From positions 1,178,001-1,242,000 of the forward strand of contig JADJVB010000010.1 in the NCBI GenBank assembly GCA_016710745.1: a stretch of 64,000 nt of DNA, in the 5' to 3' direction. The notes under the pieces were generated by a model, which saw nothing but the letters and a program-made list of their open reading frames with translations, did no database searches and had not been told where the DNA came from. The translations under genes and the position numbers were made by a program. The stretch is from Chitinophagaceae bacterium. GTDB lineage: Bacteria > Bacteroidota > Bacteroidia > Chitinophagales > Chitinophagaceae. This document shows, piece by piece, positions 1 through 8,817 of the stretch (within the stretch, counting starts at the first letter, position 1; every line of letters starts with the position of its first letter).

Positions 1-1
1 T

Positions 2-1189
2 ATTATTAATGCGTTGCTCACCCTGATCGACAAGGGAGATGCAACACTTAGAACCACGCCTTATAAATGCGGATCAACCATTACAGAAACCGCAAAAAAC
101 GAAGCAGTAAATTATAAGATAGCCGATGCCAGTTTTCTATTTGCAGCCAAAGGATATTCAAAAGATGATGCCTATTTAAAATCAAAAGAAGATGCAATTG
201 ATCTTACCAAAAAAGCGTTAACTGAAGGAAGTCCGGTTTCCGTTTCATTTACTTTACCACAAAGTTTTTTAGATATAAAATCTGCTGTTTGGAATCCCGA
301 TTCAAGGGAATCATCGGTTGATACAGCCTGGAAACATAATAAACATGCCATGTGTGTCATTGGTTATGATGATAAGAAGGCTGGCGGTGCATTTCAGGTA
401 TTAAACAGTTGGGGATCCGATTGGGCCGACAAAGGGATGATCTGGATAAAGTATAATGATTTTGTAAGCTGGTGCAATTATGCCATACAATCATTTGCCA
501 GTCCATATACCAAAGTGCCGGATGAGAAAAAAGAAGATCCAAAACCGGTTCCACCTGCGCCAGATCCCAAACCGGTTCCTGCGCCTGATCCCAAACCAAC
601 ACCTGCTCCTGTTGCAGTTACGGGATTAAGCGGTAACATCGAGTTTAAATTAAACACAGGCGACGATATGCCGGTGACCAGAATAAGCAGCAGAAACCTG
701 GTAGTAGAAGAAGAAAAATTGGCAGGGGAAGACCTGGTTGCCTACACCATGATGAACAGCTATACCAGCGGAACAAAATTCCGGTTTTACATGAATATCG
801 ACAAGGAAGCGTATATCTATGCGTTTGCCACCGACCTTAGCGGAAAGATAAACAGGATATTGCCTTTTGATGATTTAACCAGTACACATGTTGGGGCCAA
901 TACGGTGGTTGCCTTCCCCAGCGATACCAAAATAATCAAGATGGATGAGAACAAGGGGATTGACTATTTGTTGATACTCTACTCAAAAGAAAAATTAAAT
1001 ATGGAGGAGATGATGAATACTATGGGAAATAAACAAGGCGGTCTATCTTCTAAAATATTTGCTGCACTAGGCGATAAACTAATAAAGAAAGAAGGGATCA
1101 ATTACACCGGTACCCAGGTTGGCTTCGAAGTAAAAGCAAATGCAACCGGTTCCGTAGTGCCGTTGATGGTGGAGATAAAGCATAATTAA
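2..1189 (+). CDS. Papain-like (C1) peptidase with C-terminal DUF4384-like domain, 5' end missing
   Basis: The reading frame is open to the left edge, so the true start lies outside the window; the first possible internal start is TTG at 14. The N-terminal third is the C-terminal half of a papain-fold cysteine peptidase: the catalytic His is at 344-346 (context NKHAMCVIGYDD) and the Asn at 404-406 (context LNSWGSDW). The catalytic Cys would be upstream of the window. A proline-rich linker with repeated PKPVP units follows (about 530-620), then a domain resembling DUF4384 (context FRFYMNIDKEAYIYAF), a beta-rich module often attached to surface or conflict-related peptidases. The next gene starts 17 bp downstream on the same strand, and with the TPR-like gene the three form an apparent operon. 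Function is inferred: proteolysis, possibly feeding the neighbouring caspase. Family assignment is firm; the substrate is unknown. Confidence 0.8.
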   Translation: MINALLTLIDKGDATLRTTPYKCGSTITETAKNEAVNYKIADASFLFAAKGYSKDDAYLKSKEDAIDLTKKALTEGSPVSVSFTLPQSFLDIKSAVWNPDSRESSVDTAWKHNKHAMCVIGYDDKKAGGAFQVLNSWGSDWADKGMIWIKYNDFVSWCNYAIQSFASPYTKVPDEKKEDPKPVPPAPDPKPVPAPDPKPTPAPVAVTGLSGNIEFKLNTGDDMPVTRISSRNLVVEEEKLAGEDLVAYTMMNSYTSGTKFRFYMNIDKEAYIYAFATDLSGKINRILPFDDLTSTHVGANTVVAFPSDTKIIKMDENKGIDYLLILYSKEKLNMEEMMNTMGNKQGGLSSKIFAALGDKLIKKEGINYTGTQVGFEVKANATGSVVPLMVEIKHN

Positions 1190-1206
1190 AAACGATTTAA
1201 AAAGTA

Positions 1207-4200
1207 ATGAAAAATATTTTTAAATTATCATTCCCAATAGTGTTTTTGATATTGGTGTCTGTTACTGTCAAGGCGCAAAGACCGGAACTGATAATTCCGG
1301 CAACGCATTCGGCAAAATCTGTCATTATTTCTCCCGACGATAAATGGCTGATCTCTGCGGGTAGTGAAGGTTTGAAAATATGGGATAATAAAACAGGCAG
1401 CCTGCTAAAGAACCTGACGCCGGGCCGTAAAAGCAATCTGCGTTTTAATGGGGGAAGCATCAACATGGCGGTTGATAATGCAAGCCGTTTACTGGCCATG
1501 CAGATAGAAGACAGCATCTACTTTTTCGACTTTGATAAATTTGCCATCACGAACCGCATAAAAGCAAATGGCAAAAGAACTGCTTTGGTCTTTTCGTTAG
1601 ACGGTACTGATTTATTTGCCGGTGGAACCAATGGCGAAAATTATGATACCTATATTCTTGAAAAAATTGGATTGGGTAACGGCAAAATAACAGTTATTCA
1701 AAAAATTGAAATCATTACCCAGGCCACACATGAAATAACCAAACTCAGCATTTCGCCGGATGGAAAGGACTTGTTGCTCTATGACCAGGTATTGGGTGGA
1801 TGGCTAGTTGATTTAACAACGAATTCAATCAAAAAATATTTCAGCGATAAGCTTTTCATTTATCCGGTTACTTATTTACCCAATGGCAATATCATCGCTT
1901 TTGGTGGCGAAAAGGAAAAGGTATTGAATGTGCTGGAACTCGACCGTATAACCTATCAGCCGCTGCGTAAATCAAAGAATCTTTTTAAAGATTTGTATGT
2001 ACCGGCAACATCCAATGTTACAGCCTTTACATCCCCGTCGGGAAAAATAGGGTTGATGTATCAGAATGAATTCCTGGTTTTTAATACAGCCGATTTCACA
2101 TCAACAACAAAAAAGGAATTACCCAAAGGAGAAAAGATCGGGTTTATTGATAAACTCAGTTTTGCTATGGGCGCTTCGGGTAACTATTATGTGAACGGCA
2201 TTGAAATGACGAAAAACAGTACTGTTACACAGGAAGTGGTTTCACGTTATGGCGAATTTCCGCTGGATAGTTATGTACAGTTTGTTTTTAAACATACAAA
2301 TGGTGTTTGTTTAAAAGACCGGACACTTAGTTTTGAGAACGGGGTGTTTAACCTGCGGCTGGTTCCGCCCTTATCATCATCTCAAAAAATTGATTACTCC
2401 GATTTTCTGTACCGGCTTACCAAAGATGGAAATACAGGATTTATTTACAACCAGTCTTACGGACTGTATCGTTTCGATCCCAATGTATCTAAAATTGAAT
2501 ATGAACCCATATCCAAGATCAATGCCATGAAAAAAGATTTTGTAGGTATGCAGATCTTTGATGAGCTGAATCTACTGGCCATGATCGGCGATGAAGGCAT
2601 TTATGTACTCGATCTTAAAACGCTGAAGGTATTGTACATTGTGGATATTCCGATGGGCCTGCAGTACAGCCTTTACGAAAGACTGGACAAGTACTGTGAT
2701 ATTTCGGCAGACAATTCAAAAATGATATTATTTGCCAATGAACGGGAGGGAGACGGTGTTGTTATTTCCTGCGTTGACCTGTCGGACAGAAATGAAAAAT
2801 GGCAGTACAAAACAACCAGTGTTCAAAACCTGCGATTTGCCGATAATGGCAGGCAGTTAACGTTTACAACAAAAGACAAATTAATTTACCTGGATGCCGA
2901 AACGGGCAATGAATCCGGAACAACTGTTCAATTGCCCGCGTCTGTTTATTCCACCTATATTTCTCCAAGTGGGAAAATGGCAGCAACACAGCTTGCCATT
3001 GATACCAATACCAATGCCGGGTATAATATAGGTTTGGTGGATGTGGCAAACAGAAAAACAAGCGGCATAATATCCGGTACAGGCGATGATGTTACAGGAT
3101 TGGTATTTATGAAGAATGAAAGGTACATGTTGAGTGAAGAATATGGAGGCCTTTGTTTTTGGGATATGGAAAAGAAAAGACAGATCGGTAAATTGTACAT
3201 GTTTGAAAAATCGGCCGACTGGGTTTTGTTAACCGGAGATGGACGTTTTGATGCCACTGAAAATGCGTTAAAGAAAATGTATTTCACCAGGGGAAAGGAA
3301 ATTATTCCATTGGAAAGTTTATATGAGAAATATTACGTGCCTGGCCTGTTAAAACAGATATGGGGTAACACCTTACCCAATAATGTGCCCGATATCGGTG
3401 ATATTAAATCTCCACCGGTAATAAAAATATCCCTTCAAACGGCAGAACGTAATCTGGAAGTGGCAGACGAGGTAAAAACAATAGACGTTGATAAAGAGCA
3501 GGTGACCATTAAAGTAGAAGCCGACGGCCTGAAGGACGTTGTAGCTGAAATTCGTTTATATCAGAATGGAAAGCTCGTACAAACAACCAGAAACCTAACG
3601 GTTGAAGATGAGCGCAAGGGAGAAAAGACGATGACCAAAAATTTCTCTGTTACACTTAATACCGGAGATAATAATTTTAAGGCCATTGCTATCAATAGTC
3701 AGCGTACCGAAAGTTTACCTGCTGAATTAATAGCAGCATACAATCCGTTGGATATTCCGGTTATTACGCCTGGAAGCGATATTCAGCTTTACCTTTTTGT
3801 AGTTGGTGTAAACACCTATAAAAATCCCAAATACACGTTAAATTATGCCCAGGCAGATGCCACATCCTTTACCGAAGCCATCACTGCAGGTTCGCAGGGC
3901 TTGTTCAGCAAAATACATACCACGGTATTAAAAGATGCAGAAGCTACCCGGGATGGGATTACAGCAGCCTTTGAAAAAATAAAAGCTGCTGCCCGCCCAC
4001 AGGATCTTTTTATTTTTTATTATGCCGGCCATGGGGTGGTGAATGATAACAGGGAATTTTTCCTGGTTCCATACGACGTTACCCAATTGTACGGTAATGA
4101 TGGCGCATTGGCACAAAAAGGATTCAGTGCTGCGGCCCTGCAGCAAATGAGCAAAGATATTAAAGCGCAGAAACAGCTCTTCATTTTAGATGCCTGCCAG

Positions 4201-4542
4201 AGCGCCGGCGCATTGGAGGCGGTGGCGGGAGCCCGGGGCGCTGCGGAAGAAAAAGCCATTGCACAATTGGCGAGGTCAACCGGAACACAATGGCTCACCG
4301 CTTCGGGCAGTGAGCAGTATGCCTCGGAGTTTTCGCAGCTTGGCCATGGCTCGTTCACTTATTGTTTGCTGGAAGGATTTAAAGGAGAAGCCGACCAGGG
4401 CGATAAAAAACTCACAGTAAAAGAACTGGATGCCTACCTGCAGAATAAAGTACCCGAGATAACACAAAAATACAAAGGCACTCCACAGTACCCGTCCAGT
4501 TACAGTTATGGCAACGACTTTCCAATCATCATCATAAAATAA
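1207..4542 (+). CDS. Caspase-family (C14) peptidase with N-terminal beta-propeller
   Basis: The 1111-aa protein opens with a signal peptide (hydrophobic stretch ending VKAQ near residue 24), so it is probably exported. Residues about 30-700 contain WD40/propeller-like repeats (ISPDDKWLISAGSEGLKIWD, SLDGTDLFAGG, ISPDGKDLLLYD). A beta-sandwich-like linker spans roughly 735-850. The C-terminal 250 residues are a caspase-fold peptidase: His942 lies in FYYAGHGVV and Cys997 in FILDACQSAG, the clan CD dyad. The family cleaves after Arg, Lys or Asp; the specificity here cannot be read. The gene sits 17 bp after the papain-like gene and 30 bp before the TPR-like gene. An exported propeller-caspase could sense and cleave envelope proteins (inference). 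Domain assignment is secure, role unknown. Confidence 0.9.
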   Translation: MKNIFKLSFPIVFLILVSVTVKAQRPELIIPATHSAKSVIISPDDKWLISAGSEGLKIWDNKTGSLLKNLTPGRKSNLRFNGGSINMAVDNASRLLAMQIEDSIYFFDFDKFAITNRIKANGKRTALVFSLDGTDLFAGGTNGENYDTYILEKIGLGNGKITVIQKIEIITQATHEITKLSISPDGKDLLLYDQVLGGWLVDLTTNSIKKYFSDKLFIYPVTYLPNGNIIAFGGEKEKVLNVLELDRITYQPLRKSKNLFKDLYVPATSNVTAFTSPSGKIGLMYQNEFLVFNTADFTSTTKKELPKGEKIGFIDKLSFAMGASGNYYVNGIEMTKNSTVTQEVVSRYGEFPLDSYVQFVFKHTNGVCLKDRTLSFENGVFNLRLVPPLSSSQKIDYSDFLYRLTKDGNTGFIYNQSYGLYRFDPNVSKIEYEPISKINAMKKDFVGMQIFDELNLLAMIGDEGIYVLDLKTLKVLYIVDIPMGLQYSLYERLDKYCDISADNSKMILFANEREGDGVVISCVDLSDRNEKWQYKTTSVQNLRFADNGRQLTFTTKDKLIYLDAETGNESGTTVQLPASVYSTYISPSGKMAATQLAIDTNTNAGYNIGLVDVANRKTSGIISGTGDDVTGLVFMKNERYMLSEEYGGLCFWDMEKKRQIGKLYMFEKSADWVLLTGDGRFDATENALKKMYFTRGKEIIPLESLYEKYYVPGLLKQIWGNTLPNNVPDIGDIKSPPVIKISLQTAERNLEVADEVKTIDVDKEQVTIKVEADGLKDVVAEIRLYQNGKLVQTTRNLTVEDERKGEKTMTKNFSVTLNTGDNNFKAIAINSQRTESLPAELIAAYNPLDIPVITPGSDIQLYLFVVGVNTYKNPKYTLNYAQADATSFTEAITAGSQGLFSKIHTTVLKDAEATRDGITAAFEKIKAAARPQDLFIFYYAGHGVVNDNREFFLVPYDVTQLYGNDGALAQKGFSAAALQQMSKDIKAQKQLFILDACQSAGALEAVAGARGAAEEKAIAQLARSTGTQWLTASGSEQYASEFSQLGHGSFTYCLLEGFKGEADQGDKKLTVKELDAYLQNKVPEITQKYKGTPQYPSSYSYGNDFPIIIIK

Positions 4543-4572
4543 CCCAATAAAAAATAAACAAAACCAATCATT

Positions 4573-5973
4573 ATGTACAAGATCTTCCTGCTGGTAATTA
4601 TCAGTTTATCAACACCCGCTTTATTTGCTCAGCAACCTAAAGCAGTAGCACAGGTAACACCTGCAGCTGTTAAAGTGGTACCGATTGTGCCCACCAAAGA
4701 ATTAAAAAAGCAACTGGAAAGAAATTTTAAAAGAAAAAAGTTTAAGGCTGTAATACCCATCGCCGACACGTTGTTAAAAAGAAATAAGAAGGACGAGAAT
4801 GCCTTTGTAAAAAAAGTGGTAAGCCAGGTGATGCTAAAAATGGATAAGCCGGCCATTGAAACCTTTAAAAGCTGGTACAAGAATAAAGATACGGCTGCTA
4901 CCAATATTTCACTGGTGCCTTACCAGTTTGAATTTGTAAAAAACAAAAGATCGGCCGATGTTTATTATAAATCAGCCATGGCCATGGCGCCTAAAAACGG
5001 CATTCCCTATATTATGTTAGGTGCTGATTATGCCGATGCCGATCAGAATGAAAATGCACTTAAATATGTAGAGAAAGGGTATAACCTGCTTACGGCACGT
5101 TATAAACAAACTTATGTAAGTACCTATGCTGCTGTATTGCACAAGGCAGGCAAAAAAGATGAGGCATACAAACTGCTTGAAGACGAAATAGCAAGCGGCA
5201 ATAACTCAGAAGGTGTTATCAGGGAATACTTCAGGTGTTTCCTGATCGACAAACGTTTTGAAGATGGTATCGCCAAGGCTACAGAATTTATAAATAAAGA
5301 CCCGCAGGCCATTTATTACCGGAGAAGAGGAACCTTTTACAATGAAATAGGCAATAACGAAAAAGCCTGCGAAGATGCAGTAACATTGAAAGATACCTAT
5401 GACACCGGTGATTTCTGGCAAAAAGAGTTTAACTGCCCCGACGTGATGGCACCCATTAAACCATCCATGCAACGTACTTATATTTATGAAGTACTGTTCC
5501 AGGGAAATACCTACGATTTCAGGGTAACCAACCCCAAAGTAGACATGGACAAAGGCGTTTCATTCAAATATAAAATGACCGGTGATGTGGGCATCAACGG
5601 TGTGGTAAACATCAGTAAAGAAGCACTGGATACGGCACACGTGCAAATGAACCGCTTCAGTAATGGCAATAAGGATCTTACACAGGAAACATCGGTATGG
5701 ATTAGCAATGCAGTTTTTAACGAACTGAAAACAAACGGCGAAGCATTTATGCAGGCAAGTGTTTTCAGTGCACAGGTTTTTCAGGTGGTAGCCGAGGAAG
5801 ATCCTTTTTATAGTGTAAACGTGGATGACCAGTTTAAATACATCCGCTGCATACACCTGGTTTCAAAAGATGGGGATGATTCGCAGGAATTGTGGATCAA
5901 CGACGATCCAAAAAATCCGATCATTTTAAAAATGAAGCTGGATTTTTCGATTGAATTGAAGCAGATATTATAA
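4573..5973 (+). CDS. Exported TPR-like repeat protein
   Basis: A 466-aa protein with an N-terminal signal peptide (cleavage near LFAQQ, residue 20). Residues about 45-290 are helical and TPR-like, with recognisable units such as NGIPYIMLGADYADADQNE followed by NALKYVEKGYNLL. The C-terminal 170 residues look beta-rich and match no family I recognise. It follows the caspase gene by 30 bp and precedes a strong terminator at 6006-6039, so it is the last gene of the peptidase operon. TPR proteins act as scaffolds or peptide binders, so a partner or substrate-presenting role for the two upstream peptidases is plausible but inferred. Lengths and frame are clean, with no sign of decay. Confidence 0.75.
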   Translation: MYKIFLLVIISLSTPALFAQQPKAVAQVTPAAVKVVPIVPTKELKKQLERNFKRKKFKAVIPIADTLLKRNKKDENAFVKKVVSQVMLKMDKPAIETFKSWYKNKDTAATNISLVPYQFEFVKNKRSADVYYKSAMAMAPKNGIPYIMLGADYADADQNENALKYVEKGYNLLTARYKQTYVSTYAAVLHKAGKKDEAYKLLEDEIASGNNSEGVIREYFRCFLIDKRFEDGIAKATEFINKDPQAIYYRRRGTFYNEIGNNEKACEDAVTLKDTYDTGDFWQKEFNCPDVMAPIKPSMQRTYIYEVLFQGNTYDFRVTNPKVDMDKGVSFKYKMTGDVGINGVVNISKEALDTAHVQMNRFSNGNKDLTQETSVWISNAVFNELKTNGEAFMQASVFSAQVFQVVAEEDPFYSVNVDDQFKYIRCIHLVSKDGDDSQELWINDDPKNPIILKMKLDFSIELKQIL

Positions 5974-6005
5974 GGATGGGATGAAAAAATAAGCCTTGAG
6001 AAAAT

Positions 6006-6039
6006 ATGCCGCAACATTTGATCTGTTGCGGCATTTTTT
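6006..6039 (+). terminator. Intrinsic terminator of the caspase operon
   Basis: A perfect 11-bp inverted repeat (ATGCCGCAACA / TGTTGCGGCAT) with a 7-nt loop is followed by a run of Ts. It lies 32 bp after the TPR-like gene stop codon. Confidence 0.92.
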
Positions 6040-6286
6040 ACAGGAAATAGTATCTAATACCTGGTTGCTTTTAAATGTGTTGACGGGAAAGGCTGCAAAT
6101 AGTACAATGATTGTCGTAAACGGGCTAAGAATTTTTTTTCAGTTGCCGGCACTTATGAAAAAGTATAATGGGCCGGGCAATACCCCTCCAGTGAAAGTTT
6201 TGGTGGTAATTTTCGGGTAGAATTGACAAAATACCTGGAAAAATGGCTTCAAGGGGGTAAAAATCGGCCCAAAAAGCCATATCTGA

Positions 6287-6317
6287 TTTGTTGGGAAAGA
6301 AAATATTTGTACCTTTG
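6287..6317 (+). promoter_or_regulatory. fusA promoter (TTTG / TAnnTTTG)
   Basis: TTTG at 6287-6290 and TACCTTTG at 6310-6317 are separated by 19 nt, the typical -33/-7 arrangement of the primary sigma factor in Bacteroidota. Transcription from here would give a leader of about 240 nt before the fusA start codon. Confidence 0.75.
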
Positions 6318-6370
6318 CGGCGCTAAAAGCTGCGGTATTGTTTGGATGGGCCGTACTTATTTAGCATACT

Positions 6371-6424
6371 ATGAGAGTTTTTATAAATTATATCAACCCC
6401 GGTTTGCTTGCAAGCAGACTTTAA
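6371..6424 (+). CDS. Possible 17-aa leader peptide upstream of fusA
   Basis: ATG at 6371 opens a 17-codon frame (MRVFINYINPGLLASRL) ending in TAA at 6424. It lies within the fusA leader, and its last codons form one arm of the stem-loop at 6397-6433, a layout compatible with translation-coupled control. There is no homology evidence and no obvious Shine-Dalgarno sequence, which is normal in this phylum. It may be a chance frame. Confidence 0.3.
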   Translation: MRVFINYINPGLLASRL

Positions 6425-6433
6425 TTAGAGGGG
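6397..6433 (+). promoter_or_regulatory. Stem-loop in fusA leader
   Basis: An inner 6-bp stem (GTTTGC / GCAGAC, one G-U pair, 6-nt loop) is enclosed by CCCC at 6397-6400 and GGGG at 6430-6433. It has no T-run, so it is a leader structure and not a terminator. A regulatory role is inferred from its position only. Confidence 0.4.
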
Positions 6434-6561
6434 TATGCTTTTGACAAAAGCGAAAAGATCAGCAAAGAACATTAGTACAAGAGTGCGACGCCAATGAAGC
6501 TCAATTGAAATTCAAAAGCCGGCTCATAATAATAAAAATTAAAAAATTCAAAATAGAAAAA

Positions 6562-8721
6562 ATGGGAGATTTACGTTATCAACGAAACTTTGGAATTGCC
6601 GCTCATATTGATGCTGGTAAAACAACTACCACCGAGCGTATATTATATTATACCGGTGTAAATCATAAAATTGGTGAGGTGCACGATGGTGCTGCTACCA
6701 TGGACTGGATGGCCCAGGAGCAGGAAAGAGGTATTACCATTACTTCGGCAGCAACTACCTGTTTTTGGAATTTTCCGATGGAGCAGGGCAAAAAAATTGC
6801 AACAACCAACCAGTACAAATTCAACATTATTGATACCCCGGGTCACGTAGATTTTACCGTAGAGGTAAATCGTTCTTTACGTGTTCTGGATGGTTTGCTG
6901 GCTTTGTTTTGTGCCGTATCGGGCGTAGAACCGCAATCCGAAACCGTTTGGCGCCAGGCCAACCGCTACAAGGTACCCCGTATTGGTTTCGTAAACAAAA
7001 TGGACCGTGCCGGTGCCGATTTCTTAAATGTGGTAAAACAAATTAAAGAAATGCTGGGCGCTAAAGCCGTGCCATTACAGTTGCCTATTGGCGCTGAAGA
7101 TAATTTTAAGGGTGTGGTTGATCTGATCACCATGAAAGCCATGGTTTGGGATGATGCTACATTGGGTATGACCTTCAATGAAGTTCCTATTCCGGAAGAT
7201 ATGGCCGAAGACGTGAAAGAATGGAGACAACATTTAATTGAAGCCGTTGCTGATTATGATGATAATTTGCTGGAAAAATTCTTTGATGATCCGGATACGA
7301 TCTCTGAAGATGAAATCCATGAAGCGATCCGTAAAGCAACCATCGATATTTCTATCATCCCGATGATGTGTGGTTCTTCTTTTAAAAACAAAGGCGTACA
7401 AACTGCATTGGATGCTATTGTACGTTACTTGCCGGGTCCTATGGACATTGAGGCGGTAAAGGGTATTAATCCTGATACCGGTGAAGAATTATTGCGTCAT
7501 TGCGATCCTAAAGAACCATTCAGTGCTTTGGCATTTAAGATCATGACCGATCCATTTGTGGGTCGTTTAGCGTTCTTCCGGGCGTATAGCGGCCGTTTGG
7601 ATTCAGGTTCCTATGTGTTGAACACCCGTACGGGAAAGAACGAGCGTATCAGCCGTATCATGCAGATGCATGCCAACAAACAAAACCCGGTTGATTTTAT
7701 TGAAGCCGGTGATATTGGTGCTGCGGTAGGTTTTAAGGATATCAAAACAGGAGATACACTTTGTAACGAGAAGAACCCGATCGTGCTGGAAGCCATGACC
7801 TTCCCCGAGCCCGTGATCAGTGTTGCAGTTGAGCCAAAAACACAGGCCGACGTTGATAAAATGGGTATGGCCATTGCCAAACTGGTTGAGGAAGATCCAA
7901 CCTTACGTGTAAAAACAGACGAAGAAACCGGCCAAACGATTTTGAGTGGTATGGGTGAATTACACCTGGAGATCATCATTGATCGTATGCGTCGTGAATT
8001 TAAAGTAGAAATTAACCAGGGTGCGCCGCAGGTGGCTTATAAAGAAGCGTTCCATGATACGGTTCAACACCGTGAAACTTTGAAAAAACAAACGGGTGGT
8101 CGTGGTAAGTTTGCCGATATCATTTTTGAGATCGGGCCCGCTGATGAAGAGTTTTTGAAAGATAAGGAGATCAACAAAGGAAGCAACTTCCAGTTTGTGA
8201 ACAAATTGTTTGGTGGTAGTATTCCTAAGGAATTTGTACCCGCCATTCAAAAAGGTTTTGAAACAGCAATGACAACGGGTGTATTGGCCGGTTATCCGAT
8301 GGAGAGTATGAAAGTGAGTGTATCGGATGGTAGTTTCCATCAGGTTGACTCGGATGCGATGAGTTTTGAACTTTGTGCCAAGCAGGGATACCGTGAGGCC
8401 GGCCGTAAAGCAAAACCAACGTTGCTTGAGCCGATCATGAAGGTTGAAGTGTTAACACCAGACCAGTACATGGGTGATGTTACCGGTGACTTAAACCGTC
8501 GTCGTGGCATGCTGGAAGGTATGGATAGCAAACATGGCGTACAGGTTATTAAAGCCAAAGTGCCCTTGAGCGAAATGTTTGGTTATGTAACGCAGCTGCG
8601 TTCCTTATCAAGCGGCCGTGCATCTTCTACCATGGAGTTCAGCCATTACTCGCCTGCGCCAAATAATATTGCGGAGGAAGTGATCGCGAAGCAGAAGGGT
8701 AAAGTGAAGATTGAGGATTAA
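6562..8721 (+). CDS. fusA: Translation elongation factor G
   Basis: A 719-aa ribosomal translocase GTPase. The start is ATG at 6562 (MGDLRYQRNFGIAAHID); the frame extends upstream to 6505 but that stretch is leader sequence with no EF-G homology. GTPase motifs are intact: AHIDAGKTTTTERI (G1), RGITITSAAT (G2), DTPGHVDF (G3), NKMD (G4). Domains II to V follow in the usual order, and the length matches family norms of about 700 aa. Usually fusA follows rpsL-rpsG in the str operon. Here it stands alone with its own promoter (6287-6317), a long structured leader and a terminator at 8766-8796. This could be the main EF-G moved out of the operon or a second copy; a paralogue elsewhere cannot be excluded. 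Confidence 0.98.
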   Translation: MGDLRYQRNFGIAAHIDAGKTTTTERILYYTGVNHKIGEVHDGAATMDWMAQEQERGITITSAATTCFWNFPMEQGKKIATTNQYKFNIIDTPGHVDFTVEVNRSLRVLDGLLALFCAVSGVEPQSETVWRQANRYKVPRIGFVNKMDRAGADFLNVVKQIKEMLGAKAVPLQLPIGAEDNFKGVVDLITMKAMVWDDATLGMTFNEVPIPEDMAEDVKEWRQHLIEAVADYDDNLLEKFFDDPDTISEDEIHEAIRKATIDISIIPMMCGSSFKNKGVQTALDAIVRYLPGPMDIEAVKGINPDTGEELLRHCDPKEPFSALAFKIMTDPFVGRLAFFRAYSGRLDSGSYVLNTRTGKNERISRIMQMHANKQNPVDFIEAGDIGAAVGFKDIKTGDTLCNEKNPIVLEAMTFPEPVISVAVEPKTQADVDKMGMAIAKLVEEDPTLRVKTDEETGQTILSGMGELHLEIIIDRMRREFKVEINQGAPQVAYKEAFHDTVQHRETLKKQTGGRGKFADIIFEIGPADEEFLKDKEINKGSNFQFVNKLFGGSIPKEFVPAIQKGFETAMTTGVLAGYPMESMKVSVSDGSFHQVDSDAMSFELCAKQGYREAGRKAKPTLLEPIMKVEVLTPDQYMGDVTGDLNRRRGMLEGMDSKHGVQVIKAKVPLSEMFGYVTQLRSLSSGRASSTMEFSHYSPAPNNIAEEVIAKQKGKVKIED

Positions 8722-8728
8722 TAAACAA

Positions 8729-8756
8729 GCTGTTAGCTTTTAGCTAATGGCTGTTA
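8729..8756 (+). repeat. Short 7-bp-periodic TTAGC repeat
   Basis: CTGTTAG CTTTTAG CTAATGG CTGTTA shows a 7-nt period. The same kind of repeat occurs at 41644-41722 and as a fragment near 37394. It appears to be a dispersed intergenic repeat of unknown role. Confidence 0.5.
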
Positions 8757-8765
8757 AAAATACAG

Positions 8766-8796
8766 GCCCCATTCCGGAAAGGATGGGGCTTTTTTA
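8766..8796 (+). terminator. fusA terminator
   Basis: GCCCCATTCC and GGATGGGGC pair with one bulged T around a 5-nt loop and are followed by TTTTTT. It sits between fusA and the convergent deacetylase gene and may serve both. Confidence 0.88.
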
Positions 8797-8817
8797 TTGA
8801 GTTGAAAATTGGCATGT

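Larger units (their letters stand above)
5974..6561 (+). other. Intergenic region between TPR-like gene and fusA
   Basis: This 588-bp stretch has no long gene. It holds the operon terminator (6006-6039), about 250 bp in which I see nothing, a clear Bacteroidota-type promoter (6287-6317) and a roughly 240-nt leader of fusA with a small ORF (6371-6424) and a stem-loop (6397-6433). Confidence 0.8.

Noticed and set aside
6223..6444. 73-codon frame upstream of fusA
   Set aside because: It spans the promoter and leader, has no homology pattern, and its composition looks non-coding.
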